From the NCBI GenBank assembly GCA_902563105.1, contig CACEVU010000004.1:1-64000 (forward strand): 64,000 nucleotides of DNA, in the 5' to 3' direction. The translations under genes were made by a program, and so were the position numbers. The notes under the pieces are model-generated. The model did not search any database. It had not been told where the DNA came from and saw only the letters and a list, made by a program, of their open reading frames with translations. This DNA is from an uncultured SAR86 cluster bacterium. GTDB taxonomy: Bacteria; Pseudomonadota; Gammaproteobacteria; Magnimaribacterales; AG-339-G14. Below, one piece after another: positions 1 through 11,070 of this stretch (the stretch's first letter is position 1; every line of letters begins with the position of its first letter).

Positions 1-580
1 GGGAGGCGGCAAAACTTCTTTGATAAATAAGCTTTTTGAAGATTCAAGATCTGCAAACTTTGAAAAAAGTATTTCTGACACTTCGAGACAAAAACGCCAT
101 GGAGATTTGGAAGGCAAAGATTATTATTTTTTATCTGAAAAAGATTTCAAAGATAAAATTAAAAAGGAAGAATATGTTGAATACGCAACCATCTTTGGGA
201 ATTTCTATGGTACTTCAAAGGAAGAAATAAAAATAAAATACAATAACTCAAACCTAATTTTAGAATTAGATTGGCAAGGTGCTTATGCTGTTAAAGAACT
301 TTTTGATGATGCTAAGCTAATTTTTTTAGTTCCTCCGTCTCTAGACGATTTGAAGCAAAGACTGATCAAAAGAAATCTAGATTCGTCTGAAGAAATAGAA
401 AATAGACTGTCAGAGGCAAAAAAAGAAATCAGTAAGTCTGAAATGTATGATTATTTAGTCTTAAATGATGATTTCGAAAAAGCCTTTGAAGATCTTTCAC
501 AAATTCTTTTTGAAGGTATTTCGCCTATAGATTTTAATTCAAGATCATCTAAAGACTTGATTAAAAGATTAGTAGAATAA
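1..580 (+). CDS. gmk: Guanylate kinase, 5' truncated by window edge
   Basis: In-frame GGGKTSLINKLFE P-loop from base 2, then RQKRHGDLEGKDYYFLS and ELDWQGAYAVK; followed by rpoZ-spoT. Confidence 0.93.
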   Translation, partial: GGGKTSLINKLFEDSRSANFEKSISDTSRQKRHGDLEGKDYYFLSEKDFKDKIKKEEYVEYATIFGNFYGTSKEEIKIKYNNSNLILELDWQGAYAVKELFDDAKLIFLVPPSLDDLKQRLIKRNLDSSEEIENRLSEAKKEISKSEMYDYLVLNDDFEKAFEDLSQILFEGISPIDFNSRSSKDLIKRLVE

Positions 581-624
581 TCAATAAAAATTAAGTAGAA
601 TCCATTCCCTTAATAGGTTTTACC

Positions 625-894
625 ATGGCTAGAATTACTGTAGAAGATTGTTTAAAAAAAATTCCAAACAGGTATGAAATGGTGAAACTTGCTGCAAAGC
701 GCGTAAAGCAACTTGCAATTGATGGTAGAGAACCTACCGTCGATCCAGAAGATGATAAACCTACTGTAATTGCTCTTAGAGAAATAGCTGCGGGTACTGT
801 AACTTTAGAAAATATTGATAGCTTTAACTTTGACGCTTTTGAAGAAGAATTATCAGATCAATTGACTTCTGACGACGAAGAAGGCCTAGAATAA
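625..894 (+). CDS. rpoZ: RNA polymerase omega subunit
   Basis: [30 protein letters not shown]; gmk-rpoZ-spoT synteny. Confidence 0.96.
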   Translation: MARITVEDCLKKIPNRYEMVKLAAKRVKQLAIDGREPTVDPEDDKPTVIALREIAAGTVTLENIDSFNFDAFEEELSDQLTSDDEEGLE

Positions 895-920
895 CTTTTT
901 TTTGTTAAACTCTTTTGCTA

Positions 921-3098
921 ATGGCATCTGAGACCAAAAATTTAAATAAACTTACCAAAAATCTTGGTGGTTACCTAGACCAAGACCAACTAGAACAAGT
1001 CAAAAAAGCTTATTTTTTTGCTGCAAACGCTCACTCTGGACAATACAGAGTAAGTGGAGATCCTTATGTTTCTCATCCCCTTGCCGTTGCCGAAATCTTA
1101 GGCAAGCTTAAAATGGATGAAGATTGCTTGTCTGCAGCGATGCTCCACGATGTAATTGAAGATTCAGGAATTCCTAAGACTTTTTTAAAAAAAGAATTCA
1201 ATAAAGAAGTTGCAAACTTAGTTGACGGAGTAAGTAAATTAGATAAAGTTGAATTGACTTCAAAGAAAGATATTCAAGCTGAGAGTTTCCAAAAAATGGT
1301 TCTTGCAATGTCGGAGGACATTAGAGTAATTGTTGTAAAACTAGCTGATAGGTTGCATAACATGAGAACCATTAAGTTCTTAAATAAAGAAAAAAAGACA
1401 AGAATTGCAAACGAAACTTTAGAAATCTATGCGCCGATTGCGCATCGATTGGGAATGCATCAAATCTATAGAGAGTTAGAAGACCTAGCTTTTAAAAATT
1501 TATATCCATCCAGATTTGCAATTCTAGAAGAAGCAATTAAGAAAAACTCCAGGGGAAGAAAAAAAATTCTTAAAAAAGTTGAATCTTCAATCAAGCAAAA
1601 GCTAGCCGAAAGTAATTTAGATTGCTCCGTTATAGGCAGAAGAAAACATTGCTTCGGTATCTATAAAAAAATGAAAAGACAGTCTAAAGGTTTAAATGAA
1701 GTATTAGATGTTTATGCTCTTAAAATTACAACTTCAAATGTGATTGACTGTTACAAGGCATTAGGAATAATTCATAACGCTTTTAATCCAATCGAAGGTC
1801 GGTTTAAGGATTACATTGCTATTCCTAAATCTAATTCATATCAATCTTTGCACACTGGAATAATGACTTTTGAAGGCCTTCCCGTGGAAATCCAAATCAG
1901 AACAAATGATATGGATGAATTAGCTGAATATGGAATTGCAGCACATTGGGTTTATAAATCTGGAGAAAAAGACAATCCTGTTCAAGCAAGAGCTAGAAGA
2001 TGGGTTAATGGTTTAATGGAAATTAATGCTCGATCAGAGGATGCTTCGGATTTTGTTGAAGTGATAAAAACAGGTTTGGTGTCAAACGAAGTATATGTTT
2101 TTACTCCTCAAGGAGACATTATAGATCTGCCTAAGGATTCAACTCCTGTAGATTTTGCCTTTGCTTTGCATTCTGATATTGGCCTGCATTGCAGTGGTTG
2201 TCGAATAAATAAAAACCTCGCCCCTTTAAGTGTTCCTTTAGAAAGCGGACAAACTATTGAAATTATTACAGACAAAGTTCCTCAGACTAATCCGAGTTGG
2301 CTTGAATTCATTAGAACCTCAAGAGCAAGGTCTGCTATTCGGCATAATCTCAAAAATTTAAAAGAATCAGAGGCAAGAAAATTTGGGAAACAGTTGTTAG
2401 AACAATCTTTATATATTCATCAAACAAAGTTAAGAGATGTTCCGAAGAATAAAATGAAAAAACTTTTGACGTCTTTAAATTACAAAAGTGTCAGGGAGTT
2501 GCTTGAAAGCATTGGGTCTGGAAAAAGATCAAGTTTGGTAGTAGCTCACCAAATCATGCAATTTCTTGAAGAAAAAGAAAATGACGAAATACAGTTCTCT
2601 AATCTACAAATCACAGGTGCTGAGGGATTGGTTGTTACTTATTCAAGTTGCTGCAGGCCAATTCCAGGAGATCATGTTATTGCCCACTTTTCTAAAAGTA
2701 GAGGGATAGTTATTCATCAAGAAAGGTGTAAAAACATCCTACCAATAAGGCATGATCCGGCTGTGTGCTCCCCCGTACAGTGGGAAAATACCCTATCCGG
2801 TAATTTTTCCGTTGAAATAAAACTGGTTGCCCAAGATAAAGCTGGAATTCTTGCAGAGGTTTCAACTGTCATAGCAGAATACTCAACAAATATTGAAAGT
2901 ATCAAAAGCGATCCACCTGCTGGCAATAAAGTAGATTTATATATTTTGCTTGCAGTGACGGACAGAAATCATCTAGCAAAAATTTTAAGACGACTGCGTA
3001 GAAAAGATTTTATTTTGTCTGCAACAAGAATTCATAGTTGGGAACAAAGAACTGCCACGCTTCCAATCATTGATGAAGATAAAGATGAAGATAATTGA
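921..3098 (+). CDS. spoT: (p)ppGpp synthetase/hydrolase SpoT/RelA family
   Basis: HD motif HDVIEDSG, TGS domain, C-terminal ACT domain; ATG at 921 preferred over TTG 915. Confidence 0.95.
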   Translation: MASETKNLNKLTKNLGGYLDQDQLEQVKKAYFFAANAHSGQYRVSGDPYVSHPLAVAEILGKLKMDEDCLSAAMLHDVIEDSGIPKTFLKKEFNKEVANLVDGVSKLDKVELTSKKDIQAESFQKMVLAMSEDIRVIVVKLADRLHNMRTIKFLNKEKKTRIANETLEIYAPIAHRLGMHQIYRELEDLAFKNLYPSRFAILEEAIKKNSRGRKKILKKVESSIKQKLAESNLDCSVIGRRKHCFGIYKKMKRQSKGLNEVLDVYALKITTSNVIDCYKALGIIHNAFNPIEGRFKDYIAIPKSNSYQSLHTGIMTFEGLPVEIQIRTNDMDELAEYGIAAHWVYKSGEKDNPVQARARRWVNGLMEINARSEDASDFVEVIKTGLVSNEVYVFTPQGDIIDLPKDSTPVDFAFALHSDIGLHCSGCRINKNLAPLSVPLESGQTIEIITDKVPQTNPSWLEFIRTSRARSAIRHNLKNLKESEARKFGKQLLEQSLYIHQTKLRDVPKNKMKKLLTSLNYKSVRELLESIGSGKRSSLVVAHQIMQFLEEKENDEIQFSNLQITGAEGLVVTYSSCCRPIPGDHVIAHFSKSRGIVIHQERCKNILPIRHDPAVCSPVQWENTLSGNFSVEIKLVAQDKAGILAEVSTVIAEYSTNIESIKSDPPAGNKVDLYILLAVTDRNHLAKILRRLRRKDFILSATRIHSWEQRTATLPIIDEDKDEDN

Positions 3099-3459
3099 AA
3101 CAGAAAATGCGCCCAGAGCAATTGGTACTTACTCCCAAGCGATAGAGTCTAATGGATTTTTATTTATTTCTGGCCAAATTCCTTTAGATCCTTCCACAAT
3201 GGAATTAGTAGAGGGAATAGAAAATCAAATAAAACAGGTTTTTCAGAATATAAAGCAGATTTTAAAAGCCAATGACATGGATTTTTCCAACATTGTTAAG
3301 ATTTCAGTTTTGCTTGAAGACTTAAATAATTTCGAAAAAGTTAATGAAATTATGGCAGAAATATTTTCAAAGCCTTATCCCGCTCGGGCTGCATACGAAG
3401 TGTCCAAATTACCTAAGGGAAGTTCAATAGAAATTGAAACTATAGCTTTTAAAGAGTGA
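3085..3459 (+). CDS. ridA: RidA family reactive intermediate deaminase
   Basis: APRAIGTYSQAI...FISGQIPLDP; start 3073 or 3085. Confidence 0.9.
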   Translation: MKIIETENAPRAIGTYSQAIESNGFLFISGQIPLDPSTMELVEGIENQIKQVFQNIKQILKANDMDFSNIVKISVLLEDLNNFEKVNEIMAEIFSKPYPARAAYEVSKLPKGSSIEIETIAFKE

Positions 3460-5549
3460 AAAGCGAATCGCTACAGAAAAATATCGCTGAAATTAAAGGT
3501 GTAGGGCCAAAAGTAAAGGAAGAGTTGAATAAAATAGGAATCAACTACATTCAGGATGCGCTTTTTTTACTGCCAAAAAAATACGAAAATAGAACTAAAT
3601 TAACCTCGATAAAAGATCTAGTGCCTGGAGAAGCCTTTCAATTTGAAGGAGAGATTCTTGAGAGCAAAACCATTTTTCCTGGAAGAAGATCTTTCATGGC
3701 AAGAATTTCAGATGGCACGGGTTTTCTTCAAATCAGATTGTTTTATTTTTCTTATGCTCAAGCAAATGCCTTCAAAGTGGGTTTGCATGTTAGAGGGTAT
3801 GGGGTAGTGAGAAGCAATGGCTCTTTACTGCAAGTATTTCATCCGAGCTATAAGATTTTTGAAACTTCCAAGCGTCCTATTTTAGACGATACGCTTACAC
3901 CTATTTATTCTCTTGGCTCTACAAATCTAACACAATTTAGAACGAGAAATATTATCAAGGAATGTTTAAAAGAAATTGAATACTTAAACTTAAACGAAAA
4001 AGAAATCGACTCTATATTCAGAAAACAAAAAATAAGCTCCCTATCGGTTAAAGATGCTTTGTTAAAAATTCATAATCCTTCTGTTGACGATGACATTATA
4101 AAAATCAATAACTATAAACATGAAGCGCAAGAGAGATTAATTGTTGAAGAGTTAGCGACAAACTTAATAGGAGTCAAAATTGCCTCTGAAAAAATTAATA
4201 AACTCAGAGCTCAAGAAATGAAGGCGTCAGAAGAGGAATTGAAGACTTTCAAAGAAAATTTCCCTTTTAATTTAACCAATGCTCAATCAAGAACAATAAA
4301 AGAAATTTCAGAAGATATAGCTCTCAAAAAACCCATGAGGAGATTAGTTCAAGGTGATGTTGGATCGGGAAAAACAGTGGTAGCTGCTGTAAGTATGTTT
4401 ATTGCTGCAAAAAATAATACTCAATCAGTACTTTTATGTCCCACAGAAGTTTTGGCAGAACAACACTTCAAAAATTTTTTAGAATGGTTCAAAAAATCAA
4501 ACATAAAAATTGAGTTGTTAACAGGAAAGTTACCAAATGCAAAAAGAAAAAGAATTTACCAAGATCTTGAAAATGGTGATATTGACATACTGATAGGAAC
4601 TCATGCAGTTTTTCAAGATAAAGTGGTAATGAAAAATCTGGGCCTCATTGTGGTAGATGAACAACAAAGATTTGGAGTTAAACAAAGATTTGATTTAGTA
4701 AAAAAGAGTACTAATCGGATAATGCCACATCAATTATTTATGACGGCTACTCCGATACCAAGGACTTTAGCTATGACTATTTTTGCAGATTTAGAAACAT
4801 CAAAAATTGATGAACTGCCGCCAGGAAGGAAGCCAGTAGAAACTTTGGTGTATAACGAAAAGAAAAAGAATGAAATTGTCAAAAGGCTAGAGGCAGTGTG
4901 CAAAGCGGGCAATCAAGTATTTTGGTTGTGTACGATGATTGAAGAATCTGAAAATTTAGATGTTCAGGCAGCTGATGAAGCCAAAGAATGGATAAAAGAA
5001 AATACCCATGGTTTAAATATTGGTCTTGTTCATAGCAAACTCTCAAAAGATCAAAGAGATAAAGAGATAGAAAGTTTTAGAAGTGGGAAAACGAATGTTT
5101 TAGTCTGTACAACTGTAATTGAGGTTGGAATGGATGTACCTAATGCCAGTTTAATGGTGATTGAAAATGCAGAAAGATTGGGCCTGAGTCAGCTACATCA
5201 ATTAAGAGGAAGAGTAGGAAGAAAAGCGGATTTGGAAGCTTACTGCGTTCTTATTTATCATGGTGAAATTGGTGAAATTGCCAAAGCTAGATTGGAAGCA
5301 ATGAAATCAACAAATGATGGTTTTGAAATTTCAGAAATTGACATGAAGTTAAGAGGATCTGGTGAAATTTTAGGTACCAAACAATCTGGAGGTATAGAAC
5401 TTAAAATTTCTGATTTATCTCGAGATGCTCATTTAATTAACAAAGCAGAAAAACTAGTTAAAGGCCTGGATAATGCTGATCAGAATTTATCAAGGATTCT
5501 CCTTGATAGATGGCTAGGCGATAAACAAAATTTGATTATCGCTCAGTAA
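3456..5549 (+). CDS. recG: ATP-dependent DNA helicase RecG
   Basis: GDVGSGKTVVA, helicase motifs, wedge domain; GTG start overlapping ridA by 4 nt. Confidence 0.95.
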   Translation: MKSESLQKNIAEIKGVGPKVKEELNKIGINYIQDALFLLPKKYENRTKLTSIKDLVPGEAFQFEGEILESKTIFPGRRSFMARISDGTGFLQIRLFYFSYAQANAFKVGLHVRGYGVVRSNGSLLQVFHPSYKIFETSKRPILDDTLTPIYSLGSTNLTQFRTRNIIKECLKEIEYLNLNEKEIDSIFRKQKISSLSVKDALLKIHNPSVDDDIIKINNYKHEAQERLIVEELATNLIGVKIASEKINKLRAQEMKASEEELKTFKENFPFNLTNAQSRTIKEISEDIALKKPMRRLVQGDVGSGKTVVAAVSMFIAAKNNTQSVLLCPTEVLAEQHFKNFLEWFKKSNIKIELLTGKLPNAKRKRIYQDLENGDIDILIGTHAVFQDKVVMKNLGLIVVDEQQRFGVKQRFDLVKKSTNRIMPHQLFMTATPIPRTLAMTIFADLETSKIDELPPGRKPVETLVYNEKKKNEIVKRLEAVCKAGNQVFWLCTMIEESENLDVQAADEAKEWIKENTHGLNIGLVHSKLSKDQRDKEIESFRSGKTNVLVCTTVIEVGMDVPNASLMVIENAERLGLSQLHQLRGRVGRKADLEAYCVLIYHGEIGEIAKARLEAMKSTNDGFEISEIDMKLRGSGEILGTKQSGGIELKISDLSRDAHLINKAEKLVKGLDNADQNLSRILLDRWLGDKQNLIIAQ

Positions 5550-5555
5550 ATATTT

Positions 5556-7554
5556 TTAGAGTAAAGGGGATATCACAAGACTCACAATTGCCATTACATT
5601 GATAAGAATATTCATAGAGGGTCCTGAAGTATCTTTGAATGGGTCTCCGACTGTGTCTCCAACAACTGCTGCTGAGTGAGTTTCTGTTCCCTTACCGCCA
5701 AGATTTCCTTTCTCTATATATTTCTTAGCATTATCCCAAGCTCCTCCGGCATTTGCCATCATCAAAGCCATAGCAACACATCCGATAAGCCCTCCTCCTA
5801 GCATTCCACCTAAAGATTCTGCGCCTAAGCCAAAACCTACGACAGCAGGAGCACCGACTGCTATCACGCCAGGTATTAACATTCTTTTTAAAGCTGCTGA
5901 GGTGGCAATATCTACACACTTAGCTGTATCTGGCTCGGCATTTCCTTCAAGCAGACCAGGTATTTCTCTAAATTGTCGTCTAATTTCATTAATCATCTCA
6001 AAAGCTGCGTCTCCCACAGCAGTCATTGTGATTGAGGAAATTAAAAAAGGAATTGAGATACCAACAAACATTCCTACTAAAACACGCGGATCAGAAAGCA
6101 GTAGTTCAAATTCACCCTTGTTATGAGCAACTGTTTCAACAAAAGCCGCAATTATCGCTAAAGCTGCTAATGCTGCAGCACCAATAGCGAAGCCCTTTCC
6201 TATTGCTGCAGTTGAGTTCCCTACCTCATCTAAACCATCTGTGATTTCTCTAGTTTCTGGACCCATGCCAGCCATTTCTGCAATGCCCCCGGCATTGTCG
6301 GCAACAGGTCCGTATGCATCTATGGCCATAGTTATACCAACCGTTGCCAGCATTCCTACTGCAGCAATTCCTACTCCATATAAGCCTGTCAAGCTAGTTG
6401 AAATCCAAATAATAGTTGCTAGAACCAGTATTGGAATAACAACTGACTGCATGCCTACTGCTAAACCTGTAATCATTACAGTTGCTGGACCAGTTTCTCC
6501 AGATTTGGCTATTCTTCTAATTGGGCTACTTCCAGTGTAGTACTCAGTAATCAAACCAATCAATACTCCACCAACCGCTCCAGTGAGAACAGCTAACCAA
6601 ATATTGATGAAGCCATCTCCAATTAAGACTTCTATTAAGAAATAAGCTCCCATAATAAATAAGATTGCTGAGCCTATTGTCCCAGTTCTTAAAGCAGCAT
6701 CAGGAGACAAAGAAGAGAAAGCTTTTACAATAATTATTCCTAATACTGACGCTATAAGGCCGATTGAAGCAAGCGCAAGAGGTAAAAGCATCATGCCTGA
6801 ATCATCGAGTGTAGAAGCTATTGCAATTGATGCAATCATAGCTCCACAATATGATTCAAAAATGTCCGACCCCATGCCAGCAACATCGCCAACATTATCT
6901 CCTACGTTATCAGCAATAACGCCAGGATTTCTTGGGTCGTCTTCAGGAATTCCTGCTTCAACCTTACCAACTAAGTCAGCGCCAACATCGGCGCTTTTGG
7001 TATAAATTCCCCCGCCTACTCTTGAGAATAAAGCCACACAAGAAGCTCCCATACCAAAACCTTCAATTGCTCTCGCAGTTGCTGGATCTCCACCGAAATA
7101 AAAATATAGCCCCCCCCAGACCAACTAGTCCGAGAGAAGCGACACACAAACCCATAATTGATCCGCCATAAAAAGCTATTGATAAAGCTACTTTTGGGCC
7201 TTTTTCAAGTGCAGCAGTTGCTGTTCTAGAATTTGCTTTGGTGGCTGAAAACATTCCTAACCATCCGGCAAGGGACGAAGAAAGTGCTCCTGCTGTTACC
7301 GCTAGTGCTGTATTAAATCCCAAAGCTAAGTATGAAAGAACAATTAAAACTAATACAAAGAAAAATAAATAGGTGTATTCTCGGCGCATAAAAACCATTG
7401 CTCCAAGATGAATCTGATCAGCTATTTTTTTTACTTTTTCTGAGCCCTCGTCATAACTTACTACAACAAAATAAATGACTAAGGCAACCAAAAGTCCAAT
7501 AAGACCGAAAATTGGTGGAATAGAAAGATAAGATTCCATATGTGATTCTCCCAA
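5556..7554 (-). pseudogene. hppA: Membrane-bound pyrophosphate-energised H+/Na+ pump (K+-dependent type by signature), split by a +1 frameshift in a G8 tract
   Basis: ORFs 7554-7063 and 7124-5556 are consecutive parts of one protein; [25 protein letters not shown] signature; removing one G gives [29 protein letters not shown]. Confidence 0.85.
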
Positions 7555-7600
7555 GAATAAAAAATGTAATTTAACAGATAAGTCAGATTTTTTTAACTAT

Positions 7601-8827
7601 TTAAATCTTTCTTGTCAGCTGATTTTCTGAATTTGCAACAATGCATGAAATAGTTGCATCCCCAGATACATTTACGGCTGTTCTTAGCATATCCAATAGT
7701 CTATCAACACCAATTATTAAAGCTATGCCTTCAACAGGTAATCCTACCTGTTGTAAAACCATGGCTAGCATGATTAACCCAACTCCTGGAACACCGGCTG
7801 TTCCTATTGAAGCAAGCGTCGCTGTAATTATTACCATTAAATATTCCATCATGCTTAAATCAACTTGATAAACTTGAGCGATAAACACCGTTGCTACACC
7901 TTGCATGATAGCTGTTCCATCCATGTTGATTGTCGTTCCAAGAGGTATACAAAAAGAACTCACCGACTTGTCTACTCCTAACTTTTCTTCTACGGTTTTC
8001 AAGGTAACTGGCATAGTTGCGCTACTCGACGATGTGCTAAAGGCAAACAAAATCGCCTCCCTCATATTTGTAAAGAAAAATAAAGGATTTACTTTTGCCA
8101 GAGTTATCAGAAGAAAGCTATAAGAAAATAGAGCGTGAAATATTAAAACGAAAACAACTATTAAAAAATAATTAATCAGCGTGAATATGATTGATATCCC
8201 CAGGGATGAAAAGGTGGAAAATATCAAACAAAAAACTCCTAAGGGAGAAAGCCTTATCACAAAATTAACAATATTTAGTATTATTTCATTTAAGTCAAAG
8301 AAGAAGGATTTCACCTTTGAAGTCTCGCTAGAAAGTTTATTTAAGCCATATCCAAACAACATAGAAAAGATAATTATTTGAATCATATTGCCTTCTGCCA
8401 TCGCTTTGATTGGATTGCTAGGAAATAAATTTATGAAGGTATCCTTTAAAGAAGGAATAGCATTTTGTTCAAACGATGATGTGCTAGTAAGACTTGCTTC
8501 TCTTGCCATATCAAAAAAAGAGCTAACGAATAAAGCGCTTACAATAGCCAGCGCAGTTGTAAATAAATACAGTCCTATTGCTTTTGAACTGATTGAAAGA
8601 AGTTGTTTATCAGAAGTAAGGTTTGAAACACCGACTACCAAAGATACAAAGACCAAAGGAACCACCAATAATTTTAATAAGGATAAGAAAATTCTCCCTA
8701 TCGCATCGATTAGTTCATAAAAGAAAGCTATGAAATTCGGCAGGTCTCCCTGAAAAAAATTATTTAATAAACTTCCTAGGAATATTCCAAGAATCATTCC
8801 AAGAAGGATTTTATTAGTTAAAGACAT
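7601..8827 (-). CDS. Dicarboxylate/amino acid:cation symporter (DAACS family)
   Basis: SSSSATMPVTLK, PLGTTINMDGTAI motifs. Confidence 0.92.
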   Translation of the reverse strand: MSLTNKILLGMILGIFLGSLLNNFFQGDLPNFIAFFYELIDAIGRIFLSLLKLLVVPLVFVSLVVGVSNLTSDKQLLSISSKAIGLYLFTTALAIVSALFVSSFFDMAREASLTSTSSFEQNAIPSLKDTFINLFPSNPIKAMAEGNMIQIIIFSMLFGYGLNKLSSETSKVKSFFFDLNEIILNIVNFVIRLSPLGVFCLIFSTFSSLGISIIFTLINYFLIVVFVLIFHALFSYSFLLITLAKVNPLFFFTNMREAILFAFSTSSSSATMPVTLKTVEEKLGVDKSVSSFCIPLGTTINMDGTAIMQGVATVFIAQVYQVDLSMMEYLMVIITATLASIGTAGVPGVGLIMLAMVLQQVGLPVEGIALIIGVDRLLDMLRTAVNVSGDATISCIVANSENQLTRKI

Positions 8828-8833
8828 TTTAAA

Positions 8834-9025
8834 TTAGTAGCTTTTTCCACCCTCCAAAGGAACCATTTCAAAGTCTTCTTTCCCAACTCCACAATCAGGG
8901 CAAATCCAGTCGAACGGCACATCTTCCCATTTTGTTCCTGGTTCGATTCCATCGTCAGGCCAACCTTCTGCCTCATCATATATTAGACCGCAGACAATGC
9001 ATTCCCACTTAATGTATTCTTCCAT
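8834..9025 (-). CDS. Rubredoxin
   Basis: [21 protein letters not shown]...[14 protein letters not shown]. Confidence 0.96.
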   Translation of the reverse strand: MEEYIKWECIVCGLIYDEAEGWPDDGIEPGTKWEDVPFDWICPDCGVGKEDFEMVPLEGGKSY

Positions 9026-9069
9026 AACTAGATATAATAAATAATCCTCTAAAAAAATGGATTATATTC

Positions 9070-9921
9070 ATGTTGGATGTATTAAAAAACTATTATTTTC
9101 TTCTAAGAATTGATAAGCCTATAGGAGTATATCTTTTACTGTGGCCTTCTCTGTCTGCAATATGGTTAGCCTCTTTGGGTAGACCGGACATTCTAATAAT
9201 CATTGTTTTTTGCCTAGGGTGTTTTCTCACAAGATCCGCAGGAGTTGTTATAAATGACCTTCTTGATCAAAAATTAGATAGAAAAGTCCTTAGAACTTTC
9301 AATCGACCTATAGCTAATAAATCTGTATCCAATACAGAAGCTATTTTAATATTATTTGTATTAGCTTCCCTATCTGCTTCTCTTCTCTTTTTCTTAAGTT
9401 ATTTATCCACTCTGGTAGCATTTTTTTGCATATTATTGATAACGACATACCCTCTTATGAAAAGATTTTTTGTCATTCCTCAGCTCTACTTGAGTATTTG
9501 TTATTCCATGGGAATTTTTATGGCATTTGCTTACTACGAAAATTCTTTTCCAATTAATTGTTGGCTTTTGTTTCTGGCAAACTTATTTTGGGTTCTTGCT
9601 TACGATACGGTTTATGCACTTTCTGACAGAAAAGATGATTTGCTTGCCAATATAAAAAGCTCTGCTATTTTTTTTCAAGGTAAGGAATATTTAATTTTAT
9701 GGATTTGTTATTTATTACTTATAACTTTTCTAATCTTAATAGGTATTTTTAATTCCTTTTCGATAATATATTTTTTGATATTAATTTTTAATTTAATTTT
9801 GATTGTGTATTTTATGAATTCAACAAATTTTGATAAACCTTCAGATTGTTCAAATTTTTTTAAAAAAAACCACTGGCTTGGGATAGGTATATTTATAAGT
9901 TTTATAGTTGCTTACCTATAA
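9070..9921 (+). CDS. ubiA: 4-hydroxybenzoate polyprenyltransferase
   Basis: RIDKPIGVYLLLWPSLSAIWLA; NDLLDQKLDRKVLRTFNRP; multi-TM. Confidence 0.92.
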   Translation: MLDVLKNYYFLLRIDKPIGVYLLLWPSLSAIWLASLGRPDILIIIVFCLGCFLTRSAGVVINDLLDQKLDRKVLRTFNRPIANKSVSNTEAILILFVLASLSASLLFFLSYLSTLVAFFCILLITTYPLMKRFFVIPQLYLSICYSMGIFMAFAYYENSFPINCWLLFLANLFWVLAYDTVYALSDRKDDLLANIKSSAIFFQGKEYLILWICYLLLITFLILIGIFNSFSIIYFLILIFNLILIVYFMNSTNFDKPSDCSNFFKKNHWLGIGIFISFIVAYL

Positions 9922-11070
9922 ATGGAACAAATAAAATTTATTAATTCGATTACCTCAATAGATAAAGAAGATTGGGATCAATTATTGCCAAAAAATGATT
10001 ACCCTTTTTTGAAATACGAATTTCTTGAATTACTCGAAAATACAAATTGTGTGGGGAAAAATACTGGCTGGCATCCTGCTCATATCGCAATAGAAAAAGA
10101 ATCTAAACTTGTAGGAGCAATGCCTCTTTATATAAAGACGGATTCTTCTGGTGAATTTGTATTTGATTACACTTGGGCTAATGCTTTTTATCAGCATGGT
10201 TTAGATTATTATCCAAAACTAGTTTCATCAATTCCTTTTACCCCTGCGACAGGACCAAGGATTCTTCATGCTTCAAATGAATCACCTCTTGATATTTTTT
10301 CTTTAATTCTGAAGGGAGTAGAAAAATTAAGTAAAGAAAATAATATTTCTTCCTGGCATGTTTTATTTCCAGAAGAAAAAGATATTGATGTTTTTTCTGA
10401 AAAGTCTCTAAGTGTTAGAAAGAATGCTCAATTTATTTGGTTTAATGAAAATTTTAATAATTTTGATGACTTTTTGGATACTTTTAGATCAAGACATAGA
10501 AAAAACGTAAAAAAAGAAAGAGAAAAAATATCAAGCCAAGGTATCGTTGTTGAGACCTACTCAGGAGAGGAATTAAACAAAGATTTAATGATGCAGTTTT
10601 ATGAGTTTTATCTCTCAACTAATTTAAAAAGAAGCGGTCACTTAGGTTATCTTACTAAGGAGTTTTTTGAAGTATGTTTAGAAAGAATAATGGAAAACAT
10701 AGTTTTGGTCTTAGCGCGAGACAAAAATAGTAATTCACTTGTGGGAGGCTCTATGTTTTTCAAAGACCAAGAAAATTTATATGGGCGTTATTGGGGCTGT
10801 TCAGCAGAGTATGACTGTCTACACTTTGAATGCTGTTACTACCAAGGAATTGAATTTGCAATAAAAAATCAGTTGTTAAAATTTGATCCTGGGGTTCAAG
10901 GCGAGCATAAAATTAAAAGAGGCTTCAAACCGACAATTACGTATTCAGCTCATTGGATTTCGGAACCAAACTTCAAAGATGCTATTGAGAACTTTGTAAG
11001 TAAAGAAGAGAAACACATCAAAGCTTATGTCGACGCAACAAGTAAATACCTCCCTTTCAAAAATATTTGA
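9922..11070 (+). CDS. GNAT-fold/peptidogalycan biosynthesis-like family protein (COG3146/DUF482 type)
   Basis: W-ANAFYQHGLDYYPKL, SWHVLFPEE, FDPGVQGEHKIKRGF motifs. Confidence 0.8.
   Translation: MEQIKFINSITSIDKEDWDQLLPKNDYPFLKYEFLELLENTNCVGKNTGWHPAHIAIEKESKLVGAMPLYIKTDSSGEFVFDYTWANAFYQHGLDYYPKLVSSIPFTPATGPRILHASNESPLDIFSLILKGVEKLSKENNISSWHVLFPEEKDIDVFSEKSLSVRKNAQFIWFNENFNNFDDFLDTFRSRHRKNVKKEREKISSQGIVVETYSGEELNKDLMMQFYEFYLSTNLKRSGHLGYLTKEFFEVCLERIMENIVLVLARDKNSNSLVGGSMFFKDQENLYGRYWGCSAEYDCLHFECCYYQGIEFAIKNQLLKFDPGVQGEHKIKRGFKPTITYSAHWISEPNFKDAIENFVSKEEKHIKAYVDATSKYLPFKNI

Noticed and set aside
46-230. 64-aa ORF inside gmk
   Set aside because: Out-of-frame within a recognisable guanylate kinase.
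7105-7125. Programmed frameshifting at the hppA G8 tract
   Set aside because: No known programmed frameshift in this family and no stimulatory structure recognised; error or recent indel is simpler.
5902-7171. Plus-strand ORFs opposite hppA (74, 99, 70, 79 aa)
   Set aside because: Antisense shadows of a well-conserved membrane protein; no family resemblance or RBS.
7641-8720. Plus-strand ORFs opposite the DAACS symporter
   Set aside because: Shadow ORFs of the conserved minus-strand gene.
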